64,000 bases of DNA, taken from positions 6,311,072 to 6,375,071 of the forward strand of contig CM026566.1 in assembly GCA_015143295.1 (NCBI GenBank). Direction: 5' to 3'. Both the position numbers and the translations under genes were made by a program. The DNA comes from Tetracentron sinense (taxonomy: Eukaryota; Streptophyta; Magnoliopsida; Trochodendrales; Trochodendraceae). Each line of letters opens with the position of its first letter. Position 1 is the first letter of the stretch. Shown piece by piece: positions 44,122 through 55,277 of this stretch. Below the pieces are notes generated by a model. It had not been told where the DNA came from. It saw nothing but the letters and a program-made list of their open reading frames with translations, and did not search any database.

Positions 44122-45271
44122 TGTAAAGTTAAAATGTTGTTGGCAAAATTCTGAGCCCAAAAGGTTGTATCTAGGTCATAATAGGTTCCATCGGGTTCGA
44201 AGACGAAGTGAAGAAGAAGCCGTGAAGTCTCATCACTCACAGTTGATAACAAGTTGGGATCAAGTGAGAAACCTAGATAACCATATGATACCTCATGAAA
44301 AAATACCTATTCGTCAGTAAAAACAAGTCAAATGGAAGAAGGGATGATAAGGGATAGCATTCAGGGTTTAAAGAAATGAAAAACCAAGAAAAAGCACCCC
44401 AGGGTTGACCCTGACCATTTTGGGTCGACCCTGAATAGCTCAAAAAATGTACCAGGAAAATTGGCAGAGACTTGATTATTTGAGGGTCGACCCTGAGAGC
44501 CATCCGGTCGACCGAATGGCACCATCCGGTCGACCGAATGGGCCTAATAGGTCGACCCTGATATGGTGTTTTTTGGTTAAATCATTCCTTTGCATCTATG
44601 GGTCGACCCAGAGTCCCCAGGGTCGACCCTGATATGAAAAATTGTTTCTAAATCATGTTTTTAGCAACTTCTAATCCTTTGGACCTTTCCTATATATAGG
44701 GGACTTCTCCCAATCCGTGAAGGTGATGAAGGAGAGACTTTTTAGAGCAATTTGTGCTTGATTTGAGTTGATGAAAACTCATTGCTTCATTGATTCTCAT
44801 CTCATATAGTTGGCCTTTAGGTTTTGCATGGTCCTCAAGCCTATTTTCTATACTTTACATCGATGATCCTTAAACATTAAGAGATCACCCTAGGACTTTC
44901 ACAAACCCTAAAACCCACTGTTGTTCTACTGTGAGTGTTGGTTAGCCTGTGCTAAAGCCATCAAGGACGGAGATCAGTCTTCGGAGATGGTGGTTGATCA
45001 CTTTGAGTAAGATTGGCTGGTGAGGAACCGGAGCTGCTATTGCAAAGATCGAACGTGCTGTGTTCGTGGTGTGCAAGCTGTGGAATCGATACCGAGGAAT
45101 GTTGAGGTCCCTTGGTTTTTCCCGGAAGGGTTTTCCACGTAAATAATCCTGTGTGTTCAAGTGAGTTTATTTGTGTGTGATTGAAAATTAAAATTGGTAG
45201 ATAAAATCTAAGTAGACCTATTCACCCCCCCCCCCTCTAGGTCAAAGAGTGCATTTGAATAAGGAATTTCA
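44122..45271 (+). repeat. 5' LTR of D
   Basis: TGTAAAGTTAAAATG to GGAATTTCA. It differs from the 3' LTR by indels: it lacks about 80 bases near 45105 that the 3' LTR has (about 55030-55105) and has about 28 extra bases near 44410-44435 and about 30 near 44703-44733. Confidence 0.93.
44402..44700 (+). promoter_or_regulatory. D LTR promoter: GGTCGACC palindromes plus TATA
   Basis: Eight motifs of GGGTCGACCC or CCGGTCGACCGAA type lie from about 44402 to 44632, then TATATATAGG at 44691. The 3' LTR has six (about 54402-54590), so copy number changed after the LTRs were identical. Confidence 0.72.
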
Positions 45272-45273
45272 AT

Positions 45274-45286
45274 TGGTATCAGAGCA
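45274..45286 (+). other. Primer binding site of D
   Basis: TGGTATCAGAGCA, complementary to initiator Met tRNA, two bases after the LTR. Confidence 0.92.
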
Positions 45287-45342
45287 GGTTCACTCATAAG
45301 GTTAAATCCCTTGAGTGTGATCTTGTGTCTATCCTTAAGTCA

Positions 45343-47330
45343 ATGACTACTTTAGGAGAGGGTGGATCCATCTCTCGTCCCCCACTGTTCGATGGGAACA
45401 ACTATGCATATTGGAAAGCTCGAATGAGAGCATTTCTCAGATCGATAGATGAGAGAATCTGGATGTCCATTCAGGATGGATGGACTCCACCGGTGAATAT
45501 CTTAGATGAAGTAATCCTCACTAAAAACACCAAGGATTGGAGCAAAGAAGAACTTGAGACAAGTGGTTGGAACACGAAAGGTCTCAATGCCATCTTTACT
45601 GCTGTCACTGTTGAAGAATTCAGGCGAATCTCCTCATGTGAAACAACAAAAGAGGCTTGGGATATCTTAGAAATGACTCATGAAGGTACAACCACTGTCA
45701 AGATCTCTAAGCTTCAAATTCTCACCACAAAATTTGAAAATCTGAAAATGGAGGACAATGACTCTTTTGATGAATTCTATGCTAAACTAAGTGACATTGT
45801 CAACTCCAGTTTCAATCTGGGTGAGAAAATCAGTGAGTCCAAAATTGTCAAAAAATTCTTAGATCTTTACCAGGAATGTTTCAATCTAAGGTCACTGCCA
45901 TCGAGGAGAGCAAGAATGTTGATGCCCTCAAGATTGAGGAATTGGTCGGTTCACTCCAGACCTACGAACTCAACCTCCGACCTTCCAAGAAAAACAAATC
46001 TGTAACCTTGAAAACTGTCAAGGAAACCTTGGATGAGGATGACAGTGATGCTGAGTTGGGAGAGAAGGAATTGGCTCTATTTGTTAAAAAATTTCAAAAA
46101 TATCTGAAAACAAATAGAAGGTTCAAACCTAAACCAGGAGGAAAACCTCTTGAAAAGCCAAAGTCAAAACCTTGGGATAACAAGAAAGTCCCCAAAGGAA
46201 CTGACAAGAAATCTCGTGGCATTCAATGCTATGAATGCAAAGGCTACCGCCATATCTCACCTGATTGCCCTAACAAGAAGAAGTCTAAGGAAAAGGTGAT
46301 GAATGCCACATGGGATGACAGTGATTCTGATGAAGAACAATCTGAAAGTTTTACCTCAAGTGAGGAATCGAAAAATCACATGGCCTTCACTGTCACCCTA
46401 TCAGAGATAGACCATCCTACCACTACTCACGAAGAGAAGAGTGATGAAGATCAAAACAGTGAGTCTGGTGAAGATCATGATCAGAGTCACCCTGTCTCTG
46501 AGTCAGATGAAGATATGGACAAAGCCTATGAAAGGTTGTTCTCTGAAAGCCTTAAGCTGAAGAAAGCAAAGATCTCTTTGAACAAACAACTTAAATTTAT
46601 CCAACAAGAAAGAGACTTTTGCAAACTAGAAGCAGAAGGGAAGAATGCTCTAGTATCTCAGCTTGAAGGTGAAAAGGCTGAACTGGTGTTAAAATTAGAA
46701 TACCTTGAGGAAGAAAATGCCTCTTTATTTAAATGGATCAAGGTTCTAGAAACTGAGGAAGATAAATCCATGAGTGTATCTGAAGAGTCAAAGACTCGAA
46801 TTTCAGAATTGGAATCTGAAAGAAATAACCTTATTGAAAAAGTTAGATTTCTAGAAAAGGAATTTCTTGATATTCTGAAGGTTAAGGATGGGTTAGCAAA
46901 GAAAGTAACTGAACTCGAAAAAGAAGCTAGACTCCTTAGCAACACTCAAATCTTGGATAAACTGGCTAGCATGCAATGCTCAATAGTAAACATGTACGGC
47001 ATAGGACATCCAGACAGACCATCCGGTTCTTTGAATGTCGGAACAATGTCTACTGCAACATTTGAGCCAATACATGAAAATCCAAGACTTGTGGGTTCTA
47101 ACTCCTCAGGATCAACATCTAGGATGCCAAACTCTTAGTTATACCAAACTTTTGTCACATCTGGACAAGGTAAAAACTCAACTGAAACTGAGAGAGCAAA
47201 AGTTCAGTCCCAGGCTAACAGATCTCCTTCTTCTAGGTTCATTCCCACGTGTCACCAGTGTGGAGTGAAGGGTCACATCCGACCTAACTGCATTGCCTTT
47301 AGGATAAATCCCCGAAATGGTTCTTAGAAT
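45343..47330 (+). pseudogene. gag of D, frameshift and two stops
   Basis: ATG at 45343 (an upstream GTG in frame is unlikely to be used). The N-terminus reads PPLFDGNNYAYWKARM, the copia Gag start. A frameshift near 45876 moves to the frame that runs to TAG at 47136, with another TAG near 47325 before pol. Two CCHC knuckles are visible: CYECKGYRHISPDC (about 46226-46270) and CHQCGVKGHIRPNC (47250-47291). Between them is a long Glu/Lys/Leu-rich coiled coil (about 46520-46950), characteristic of Sirevirus Gag. After repairable stops the gag frame is the same as pol, so D, unlike A and B, shows no gag/pol frame change. Role: capsid and RNA packaging. Confidence 0.85.
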
Positions 47331-47393
47331 CAAACACAACATCAAGGGATTCTTCAAAGGCAAATTCAAGCCTTAGCAGAAAAGTCTAGGAGT

Positions 47394-50287
47394 TTGGGTG
47401 AAGAAGTGATGAAAATCGCTCAACTCTCTAGTACGCAATATGGTCGTGACACTTCTTATGCTCATCATAAAGAAGGTAACAGGATGGACCAAAATGCAAG
47501 GTTCACTCAGAAAAGAAGGAAGAACAGGAGATCTAACAAGAAGAAGGTCATGCCTACAAATGAAGTGAACAAAGACCATAGGATTCCCCAAAAGTCTAAG
47601 TTCATTTATGTGAGAAAAGATGATCTAAAATGCCTTGTCATCCACACCGCTTTGAAAGCTCAAAATTCAGACATGTGGTATTTCGATAGTGGATGCTCCA
47701 GACACATGACAGGTTACAAGTCCCTCTTTACTCATTTTGAGGAATGCTTAGATGGGATGGTTACTTTTGGTGATGGAAGCAAATCCTTTGTGAAAGGTAA
47801 AGGAGTCATCCAAGCACCAGGCATTCCTAAACTGAAGGATGTCTTGTTTGTAGAAGGACTGAAAGCTAATCTAATTAGCATAAGTCAATTGTGCGATGAT
47901 CACCATGCTGTCCATTTCACCGACAATAAGTGCTCTGTTATGGATGACAAAGGTGAGTGTGTTTTGGAAGGGTCAAGAACTACTAACAACTGTTATGGTT
48001 TAATTCCTAGTGTTGGTTCTTCTCAAATGTGCAACAGGGCTAAAGTTGAAGAAGTTGAACTGTGGCACAGAAGGCTAGGTCACATGAATTTCAAAGACCT
48101 AAGCAAACTCTCAAAACACGAGTGTGTGAGAGGTGTGCCAAAGCTAGGGAAGGCCTCTATAGCTGTGTGTGGACCATGTCAAATTGGTAAACAAATTAAG
48201 AGTCCACACAAGAAGGGTTCAAATATCGTTACCTCACACCCACTAGAACTAATACACATGGATCTCATGGGTCCAACTCGAACTGAAAGTCTAGGAGGAA
48301 AGCGATATATCCTAGTGATGGTTGATGATTTCTCAAGAATGTCTTGGGTGACATTTATAAGAGAGAAGTCTGATGCATTTGAGAATTTCAAGAACATTTG
48401 TTTGAGAATGCAAAATGAGAAAGGATGCCCTATCACTCGTATTCGAAGTGATCATGGAAAGGAGTTTGAAAACTCCAAGTACAATGAGTTTTGTGATGAA
48501 TCGGGCATCAAGCATGAATTTTCAGCACCAATCACACCCCAGCAAAATGGTGTGGTGGAAAGAAAGAATAGGGTGCTTCAAGAGATGGCTAGGGTGATGC
48601 TTCACAGCAACAACCTGGTTGCTCATTTCTTGGCTGAAGCAGTTAGCACTGCATGTTATACTGTGAACAGAGTCTACATTAGGCCTGGAACTAGGAAGAC
48701 ACCCTATGAGTTGTGGTACAACAAGAAACCCAATATCAAGTACTTTCGAGTATTCGGAAGCAAGTGCTATGTCCTTAGGGACAGAGAACAATTGGGTAAG
48801 TTTGATTCCCGGAGTGATGAAGGGATCTTTCTTGGGTATTCCATAAATGTGGTGGTTGATGACTCAGGGTCTGAGTCCTTGCAACTTGAGGATGAAAATG
48901 CTGATGAAGGTGTGAAAATTCTAAAATCTCAATCAGAAGATGAAACACCTTCAAAGTCACCTCCTAAAAAACCTACATATCCTAGGGTTATAAGACCTCA
49001 CTCATCAACTAAAATCATTGGAAACCTTGAAAGTGGAGTGAGAACTCGAAAACAAGTTGAAAACGAAGTTAGTCACTTTTGCTATACTTCTACATTTGAA
49101 CCCAAAAATGTAACTGAAGCTCTTACTGATGAAAACTGGATAAATGCCATGCAAGAGGAGCTTAATCAGTTTACAAGGAATGATGTATGGTTTTTAGTTC
49201 CTAGACCTAAAAATACAAATGTTATTGGTACTAAATGGATTTTCAAGAACAAATCTGATGAACATGGTACCATTGTAAGAAATAAGGCTAGGTTAGTTGC
49301 ACAGGGATATACTCAGATTGAGGGCATTGATTTCGAAGAAACATTTGCTCCAGTTGCCCGACTAGAGTCCATCAGGATCTTCCTTGCTGTTGCTTGCCAT
49401 CTCAAATTCAAACTCTTTTAGATGGATGTCAAGAGTGCCTTTCTGGATGGCATTCTTCAGGAGGAAGTTTATGTGGAACAACCAAAAGGGTTTGAGGACC
49501 CTAATCATCCTGATCAGGTTTAACGATTAAAAAGGGCTCTCTGTGGTTTGAAACAAGCTCCCAGAGCTTGGTATGAGAGACTAACTACCTACCTCTTGGA
49601 AAAGGGATTTTCGAGAGGGGGAGTAGACAGAACCCTTTTCATTAAAAACATCAAGGATGATTTGGTTATTGCTCAGATATATGTTGATGATATTGTCTTT
49701 GGTTCCACATCTAACTCACATGCTTACTCCTTTGCTGAACAGATGAAGAATGAATTTGAGATGAGCATGGTTGGTGAGCTGAATTTATTTCTTGGTCTGC
49801 AGGTAAAACAAATGAACAATGGGATTTCTGTATCCTAAACCAAATATGCCAAAGACCTTGTAAAGAAATTTGGCATGAGCTCAGCAAAACATGCTCGCAC
49901 TTCTATGAGCACAACCACCAAACTTAGCAAAGATACTTCAGGCAAAAGTGCCGACCAAACCACATACCGAAGTATGATTGGTAGTTTGCTTTACCTCACT
50001 ACCAGTCGTCCTAACATTGCCTTTAGTGTCGGAACTTGTGCTCGCTATCAAGCTAGCCCCAAAGAGTCCCACTTACTTGCTGTTAAACGAATTATTCGAT
50101 ATGTGGGTGGAACTCTCTCGTTTGGCTTATGGTATCCCTTTGAGTTTCTTAGGAAATCCATCGGTGTGTCATTACATTGGAATATGTGCAAACTGATACT
50201 CAACTTGCAGATCTCCTAACCAAACCTCTAGACTCCCTTAGGTTTGAGTTTCTTAGGAAATCCATCGGTGTGTGTTGTATTGAGTGA
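47394..50287 (+). pseudogene. pol of D: open PR-IN, broken RT, deleted RNase H
   Basis: A 675-codon frame from 47394 to 49421 includes protease ([13 protein letters not shown], about 47675), the integrase zinc region ([10 protein letters not shown]...CGPCQIGK, about 48060-48190), core ([41 protein letters not shown] all present, about 48255-48570) and the RT start ([15 protein letters not shown]). TAG at 49419 stops it where relatives have Gln before MDVKSAF. Further TAA codons fall near 49521 and 49836. RT catalytic YVDD is intact (49680-49691). After LWYP (about 50135) most of RNase H is missing: a 31-bp piece from the pol end (50243-50273) is copied at 50139-50169, followed by the last RNase H residues and the pol stop near 50285. 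It cannot complete replication by itself. Confidence 0.88.
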
Positions 50288-50289
50288 TT

Positions 50290-52130
50290 GAGTGCTTCTT
50301 AATAGACTAGGTATTCTCAGATCCATATCTCATCCTAGTTCTATTCCTCCGGTGTATCTTAGCTGTTTTGAATACTACTGTTTTGGTTTGTTTCGCTTAT
50401 TTCAAAAAAAAAAAAAAAAAGGATTTTTATGTTGTTTGAGTTAGGCCTTACCAAAAGTATTTTTGCTGGCATTGGATGTGGTCTTTAGTAGTGTGCTTTG
50501 CTGAATTTTTCCTTGTGCTCATAATACTTGTCCAACATATATATTTGCTTCCATTGAGTTCATGAGGATATCATATCTACTCAAATGCTTTAGGGAAGTG
50601 CACATAGACTATTTTGCTAAATACAGCTAGAAATATGGTACATACTGTTGCACTATCATCTGCACTATCACACTGCCTATCTCCTGAAAGTGGTACTTAT
50701 CCCTATGCATAGAGAATGATCTTAGTCATGATGGTTCTTCCAGTTGACAATATCTGATTTGATCATGACAGTCCATCCCCCAAAAAGGTGCCCCAGTTTA
50801 TAAATTTTATGTAAAGGAAAGGGCTACCTCTAGGATAGTGTGAAAGCCACTATTGGATGTAAACAGTATGAAATGGCTACCTAGGTGGATAGTAGTTATC
50901 TATCTGGGTCCCTAGAGTGAAAGCCCCTGCTGCCAATAGCTAGGGCTACCTACCCAGTAAGTGTGAAAGCCACCTTTTGCATCTCAAAAATTCAAAGACA
51001 AATACTGGTCTCGTATAGTTTCACCAAACAAAAATTTCATTAAATATGAGAGCGACATATAAAAAGGGTAAAAATAGCACATAAAATTATTCATTTATTT
51101 GGATTGCCCTCTATGCAACTCTCAGGTATTTTTGAAGCTTGGTGTTCCTAATTTGATCTAATGTCCTTTCTATCTAAGGGTACTTACCTCTAAAGGAGTA
51201 TAGTCAGTTTTTCACCTCCACTGCACAGTGATGGTATAACCTATTCCTAACTATACATTACATTATGTACCTGTGTCTTGTCATTCCTTGTGCATAGAGT
51301 CGATGGAAATATCCTAGTCTACTCATAACTTTATTCTACATATTCTTGGACACGGTATTATTGGCTACTTGTAAAAATCTGCTCATAATGGATTTTTTAT
51401 TGGCAATATCCTGGTGCCATTTGTTGTGCAAAATGGAGAATTTTTGAAAGTTGTTTTCTAGCAAAGTGCATGCTTTTGGATTTTTTTTGAAAATTTTGTT
51501 GGGAAAAAATTTACCTTGCCACTCTAGTGTCTCGTTTTGATTTGTGTTTTGGAGGGTTTTGTTGGTTTGTTTCAGCTTGTACAGAGCCTCTTTTCCAAAA
51601 AGCTGCCCCCTCACATAAGTCCAAAGGAATTCTGCATCTCTTACACACAACCAGCAAGATCTGTCACAATGGGTCGATCGTGAATGGCTATTCGGTCGAC
51701 CGAACCAATCTAAAGAGTCATCGGTTGATTCTTTCCTTGTTTGGCTTCTTTCTCTGCACATATCCAGCTGGGGTTACCGTATTCTCAGCCTTCACATGCG
51801 TGATCAAGAGCTGTCCTCTTGGAGTCCAATCTCAAGGGTTTGAAGTTTCAAAACCCCCCTTCCTCCTTCACGAGACCCGTGCTCTGCAAGGTGGTGTGCA
51901 CTCTTCAGCTTCTCTCGGTCGAACTAGGAGCTTGTGTGAGTTCCAGCTCTCACCTGCTCTGTCCTCACTCCACCCAGCTACGGTTTAGGGTCTCACGATC
52001 CCCAACTCCAGTGCCCTAGCTCCTCAGTTGCTTCCATGGACTCGGGTTAGGTACTCACCGTACTCTCCTCTCCTCCCAGTCCTCATTCAGGTAATTCCTT
52101 ACTTTCTCTTCATACTCTTGCAACCTAGAG
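50290..52130 (+). other. Spacer between pol and ORF3 of D, with LTR-type palindromes
   Basis: About 1.8 kb without a convincing gene. It contains an A18 tract (50404-50421) and repeated GGGCTACCT...GTGAAAGCC units (about 50820-50975). At 51671-51730 there are three LTR-like motifs: GGGTCGATCG, the perfect palindrome TTCGGTCGACCGAA (51691-51704) and ATCGGTTGAT. No clear TATA box follows; ORF3 starts about 470 bases further on. CAG|GTAATT near 52089 could be a splice donor in an ORF3 leader. Confidence 0.55.
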
Positions 52131-52133
52131 TCT

Positions 52134-53462
52134 ATGGGTCTTTGGATTCTTCCTCTCATTGCATCCACGCTCATGGCGGGTCGTCCTAAGCGCCGTCTTG
52201 TCATTTCTCGGGATGAGGATGATGTCCCTGAATCTGCCGATGCATCTTATGATGCTGGCCATGGCATCCATGTGGGTCGTGCGGTCCATTCTAGGGTTCC
52301 TCCACCCTCATCAGCCCACAAGAAAGCCATGGGTGCTTCCAGTTCAAAACCCTCGGCCAAATCCAAGGGAAAATCTCAAGTCCCCACTCTGGAGCCTGAA
52401 ATTGTACGGTTTCGCACCGCAGGGAATGAAAAACTATACAATGCTTGCCTTAAGAATAGGGTTGTTATAATTGAAAGGGCCACTGTTATTTCGGATTTTA
52501 CCCATCCTGGTTTTGAGGCTATCATTGCATCTCGCAAGTGGTCTAGTCTTTTACAATTGACCGGTTATGCCAGTCTCGATCTTGTTCGGGAATTTTATGC
52601 GAACATCTATTCGGTCAATCCTCACACTTTTACTTTCAAAACTCAGGTTCGGGGTAAGAAATTTCACATTACTCCGGATGTCATTGCCTTTTTCATTAGT
52701 GCCCCTCAGATTCCGGGAGCCTATTATCCTTACCTCTATCCTACAGATGAGGATAAGCATGATTTGGACACAGTGACCAGCACTCTGTGTGAGGATCCTT
52801 TGCAAAAATGGATTCATCCCCACTTACCTCACTCCAACCTTTCCTACTTGAGTCATCTGCTTCATCTTATTATGTGTTCCAACATTCATCCCAAGGTGCA
52901 CTCAACTACCCTGAGTGTTGAGAGGGCTCGGTTCCTGTATAGTATCCTGACTGGGGACCCTATTGATACTGGTGCCCACATTATTGACCTAATCCTTCAG
53001 GCTATTGCAGTGCACCAAAAGCGTAGTGCTCTTCCTTTTGGTGTCCTCATCACCAATCTCATGTTTGCTGAAGGTATTAGGGCTCATTCCTTTGAGGCTA
53101 CCAAGCCTACCTTGGGCCCCATATGTGCTCGCACCTTGGTGAGTAGTATGTCCCATGTTGCGATGCCAGAGCATGAGGAGGATGTTGATGATGATGTCGA
53201 TCCATCAGCCCCGGGTGCTTGTCCCCCTCACAGACATGTTCGAGCTCCGTCAGGGCCCTGGTCTTTCAAGACCATGGCTGCCATGCTTGCCGATATGTCA
53301 ACCGCACAGTCCCACTTTGCTACTGATCTGTATACTCTCCTAGATACTCATGCCGCTGCTACTCAGGACATTTTTTTGGCAACTAATCGCCGAATTGATG
53401 CTCTTTCCAACATAGTGCAGGCATCTCGCCAGGAGCTTCGTGATTTCCGTTCTCGCTATTAG
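52134..53462 (+). CDS. ORF3 (env-position, plant transposon-protein family) of D, intact
   Basis: Open for 442 codons from 52134; a better start is probably ATG at 52173 (MAGRPKRRLV), giving 429 residues. The N-terminus is basic then Ser/Pro-rich. The core (about residues 95-320) shows FRTAGNEKLYNA, HPGFEAIIASRKWSSLLQL, FYANIYSVNP and FHITPDVIAFFISAP, the same family as ORF3 of A and B though clearly divergent. Next is an acidic stretch (EHEEDVDDDVDPSAP). The C-terminus is helical (AAMLADMSTAQSHFATDLY), ending in Arg-rich DFRSRY. No stop or frameshift is seen, in contrast to gag and pol of the same element. No signal peptide and no strong membrane segment, so a true envelope is not supported. 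Function unknown. Confidence 0.85.
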   Translation: MGLWILPLIASTLMAGRPKRRLVISRDEDDVPESADASYDAGHGIHVGRAVHSRVPPPSSAHKKAMGASSSKPSAKSKGKSQVPTLEPEIVRFRTAGNEKLYNACLKNRVVIIERATVISDFTHPGFEAIIASRKWSSLLQLTGYASLDLVREFYANIYSVNPHTFTFKTQVRGKKFHITPDVIAFFISAPQIPGAYYPYLYPTDEDKHDLDTVTSTLCEDPLQKWIHPHLPHSNLSYLSHLLHLIMCSNIHPKVHSTTLSVERARFLYSILTGDPIDTGAHIIDLILQAIAVHQKRSALPFGVLITNLMFAEGIRAHSFEATKPTLGPICARTLVSSMSHVAMPEHEEDVDDDVDPSAPGACPPHRHVRAPSGPWSFKTMAAMLADMSTAQSHFATDLYTLLDTHAAATQDIFLATNRRIDALSNIVQASRQELRDFRSRY

Positions 53463-53759
53463 GATGATGTTGCTCGTCACTTTCCCTCGCCCCCGGATGC
53501 TTAGCACTCCCTGTGTTGATGGTTTCCTTCACCTTATTTTGCTCTTGCTTTATGCTCCCTGTAGCTAGTCTGGTTTGACTGTTATGGGACTGTGTTTGGT
53601 TGTTGTGCTGTGCACCCCTTGGTTACTGTATATGGGATGCTTTTGCTGAGTTTCTGCAGTTGTATTCGTGCCTCTATGCTTTTGCTCCTTGATTACTCTT
53701 ATTGCTTCCTGCTTTCGTTGTTCTTAGTGCAGGGTTGCTCTTCCCTTGGCAATTCAAGC

Positions 53760-54120
53760 CAAAAAGGGGGAGAAGTTAGTGTGATTTATATTGACATGTT
53801 TTTGATTCTGTTGTCATATGAGATCTCAGATTGAGGGGGAGATCTCATGACCTCATGCCCTTTGCATGTCGATCAGTGCTCAATGTTTACCTTATTTTAT
53901 TTTATGAATTTCCTCCATGCTTCACAAAGGTATTGTTTGTTTCAGTGATTCAGGATTGATTGATGATATCGTAAAGCCTACTGATCCATGGAAGAAGTCC
54001 AAAGGTCCAGTGTCATGTATTTTTCATTCTCTTTGTTTCTTGTGGGTTTAAGAGAGTATGCAAAACCATGACCATTAGTTTCATTGGTTGTTTTGTCTCG
54101 GAATTGCCAAAGGGGGAGAT
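53760..54120 (+). other. Multiple polypurine tracts of D
   Basis: AAAAAGGGGGAGAAG (about 53761), GAGGGGGAGATC (about 53834) and CCAAAGGGGGAGAT (54107-54120) adjoining the LTR. The 300 bases before 53760 show no gene. Confidence 0.82.
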
Positions 54121-55272
54121 TATAAAGTGAAAATGTTGTTGGCAAAATTCCGAGCCCAAAAGGTTGTATCTAGGTCATAATAGGTTCCATCGGGTTCGAA
54201 GACAAAGTGAAGAAGAAGCTGTGAAGCCTCATCACTCACAGTTGATAACAAGTTGGGATCAAGTGAGAAACCTAGATAACCATATGATACCTCATGAAAA
54301 AATACCCATTCGTCAGTAAAAACAAGTCAAATGGAAGAATGGATGATAGGGGAAAGCATTCAGGGTTTAAAGAAATGAAAAACCAAGAAAAAGCACCCCA
54401 GGGTCGACCCAGAATAGCTCAAAAAATGTACCAGGAAAATTGGCAGAGACTTGATTATTTGAGGGTCGACCCTGAGAGCCATCCGGTCGACCGCATGGGC
54501 CTAATGGGTCGACCCTGATATGGTGTTTTTTGGTTAAATCATTCCTTTGCATCTATGGGTCGACCCAGAGTCCCCAGGGTTGACCCTGATATGAAAAATT
54601 GTTTCTAAATCATGTTTTTAGCAACTTCTAATCCCTTGGACCTTTCCTATATATAGGGGAGACTTTTTAGAGCAATTTGTGCTTGATTTGAGTTGATGAA
54701 AACTCATTGCTTCATTGATTCTCATCTCATATAGTTGGCCTTTAGGTTTTGCATGGTCCTCAAGCCTATTTTCTACACTTTGCATCGATGATCCTTAAAC
54801 ATTAAGAGATCACCCTAGGACTTTCACAAACCCTAAAACCCATTGTTGTTCTACTGTGAGTGTTGGTTAGCCTGTGCTAAAGCCGTCAAGGACGGAGATC
54901 GGTCTTCGGAGACCGTGGTTGATCAATTTGAGTAAGATTGACTGGTGTGGAACCCGAGCTGCTGTTGCAGAGATCGAACGTGCTGTGTTCGTGGTGTGCA
55001 AGGTGTGGAATCGATACTGAGGAACGTTGTGTCGTGTCCGGTTGGGTAAGATTCGAGTCTTGTATTGATTAAATCTTCTCATAGTGGATTCTGTGCTGGA
55101 CTAGGTCCCGTGGTTTTTCCCGGAAGGGTTTTCCACATAAAAAATCCTGTGTGTTCAAGTGAGTTTATTTGTGTGTGAATGAAAATTAAAATTGGTAGAT
55201 AAAATCTAAGTAGACCTATTCACCCCCCCCCCCCCCTCTTGGTCAAAGAGTGCATTGGAATAAGGAATTTCA
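54121..55272 (+). repeat. 3' LTR of D
   Basis: Starts TATAAAGTGAAAATG (TG now TA) and ends GGAATTTCA. TATATATA at 54648. Poly-C tract near 55223 is longer than in the 5' LTR. Confidence 0.93.
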
Positions 55273-55277
55273 ATCTA

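Larger units (their letters stand above)
44122..55272 (+). mobile_element. D: Sirevirus-type copia element, second family, 11.2 kb
   Basis: Direct LTRs (1150 and 1152 bp), Met-tRNA primer site, gag with two zinc knuckles, pol, ORF3, multiple polypurine tracts. Target duplication ATCTG (44117-44121) against ATCTA (55273-55277). It is inserted in the leader of C. Gag and RT carry stops and RNase H is deleted, but PR-IN and ORF3 are open, so it is younger or less decayed than A. Confidence 0.93.

Noticed and set aside
50404-50421. Poly-A tail of a LINE or SINE insertion
   Set aside because: No retroposon body or target duplication is seen upstream; probably a simple A tract.
52134-53462. True envelope glycoprotein in D
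   Set aside because: No signal peptide, membrane span or furin-like site is visible; only the position is env-like.
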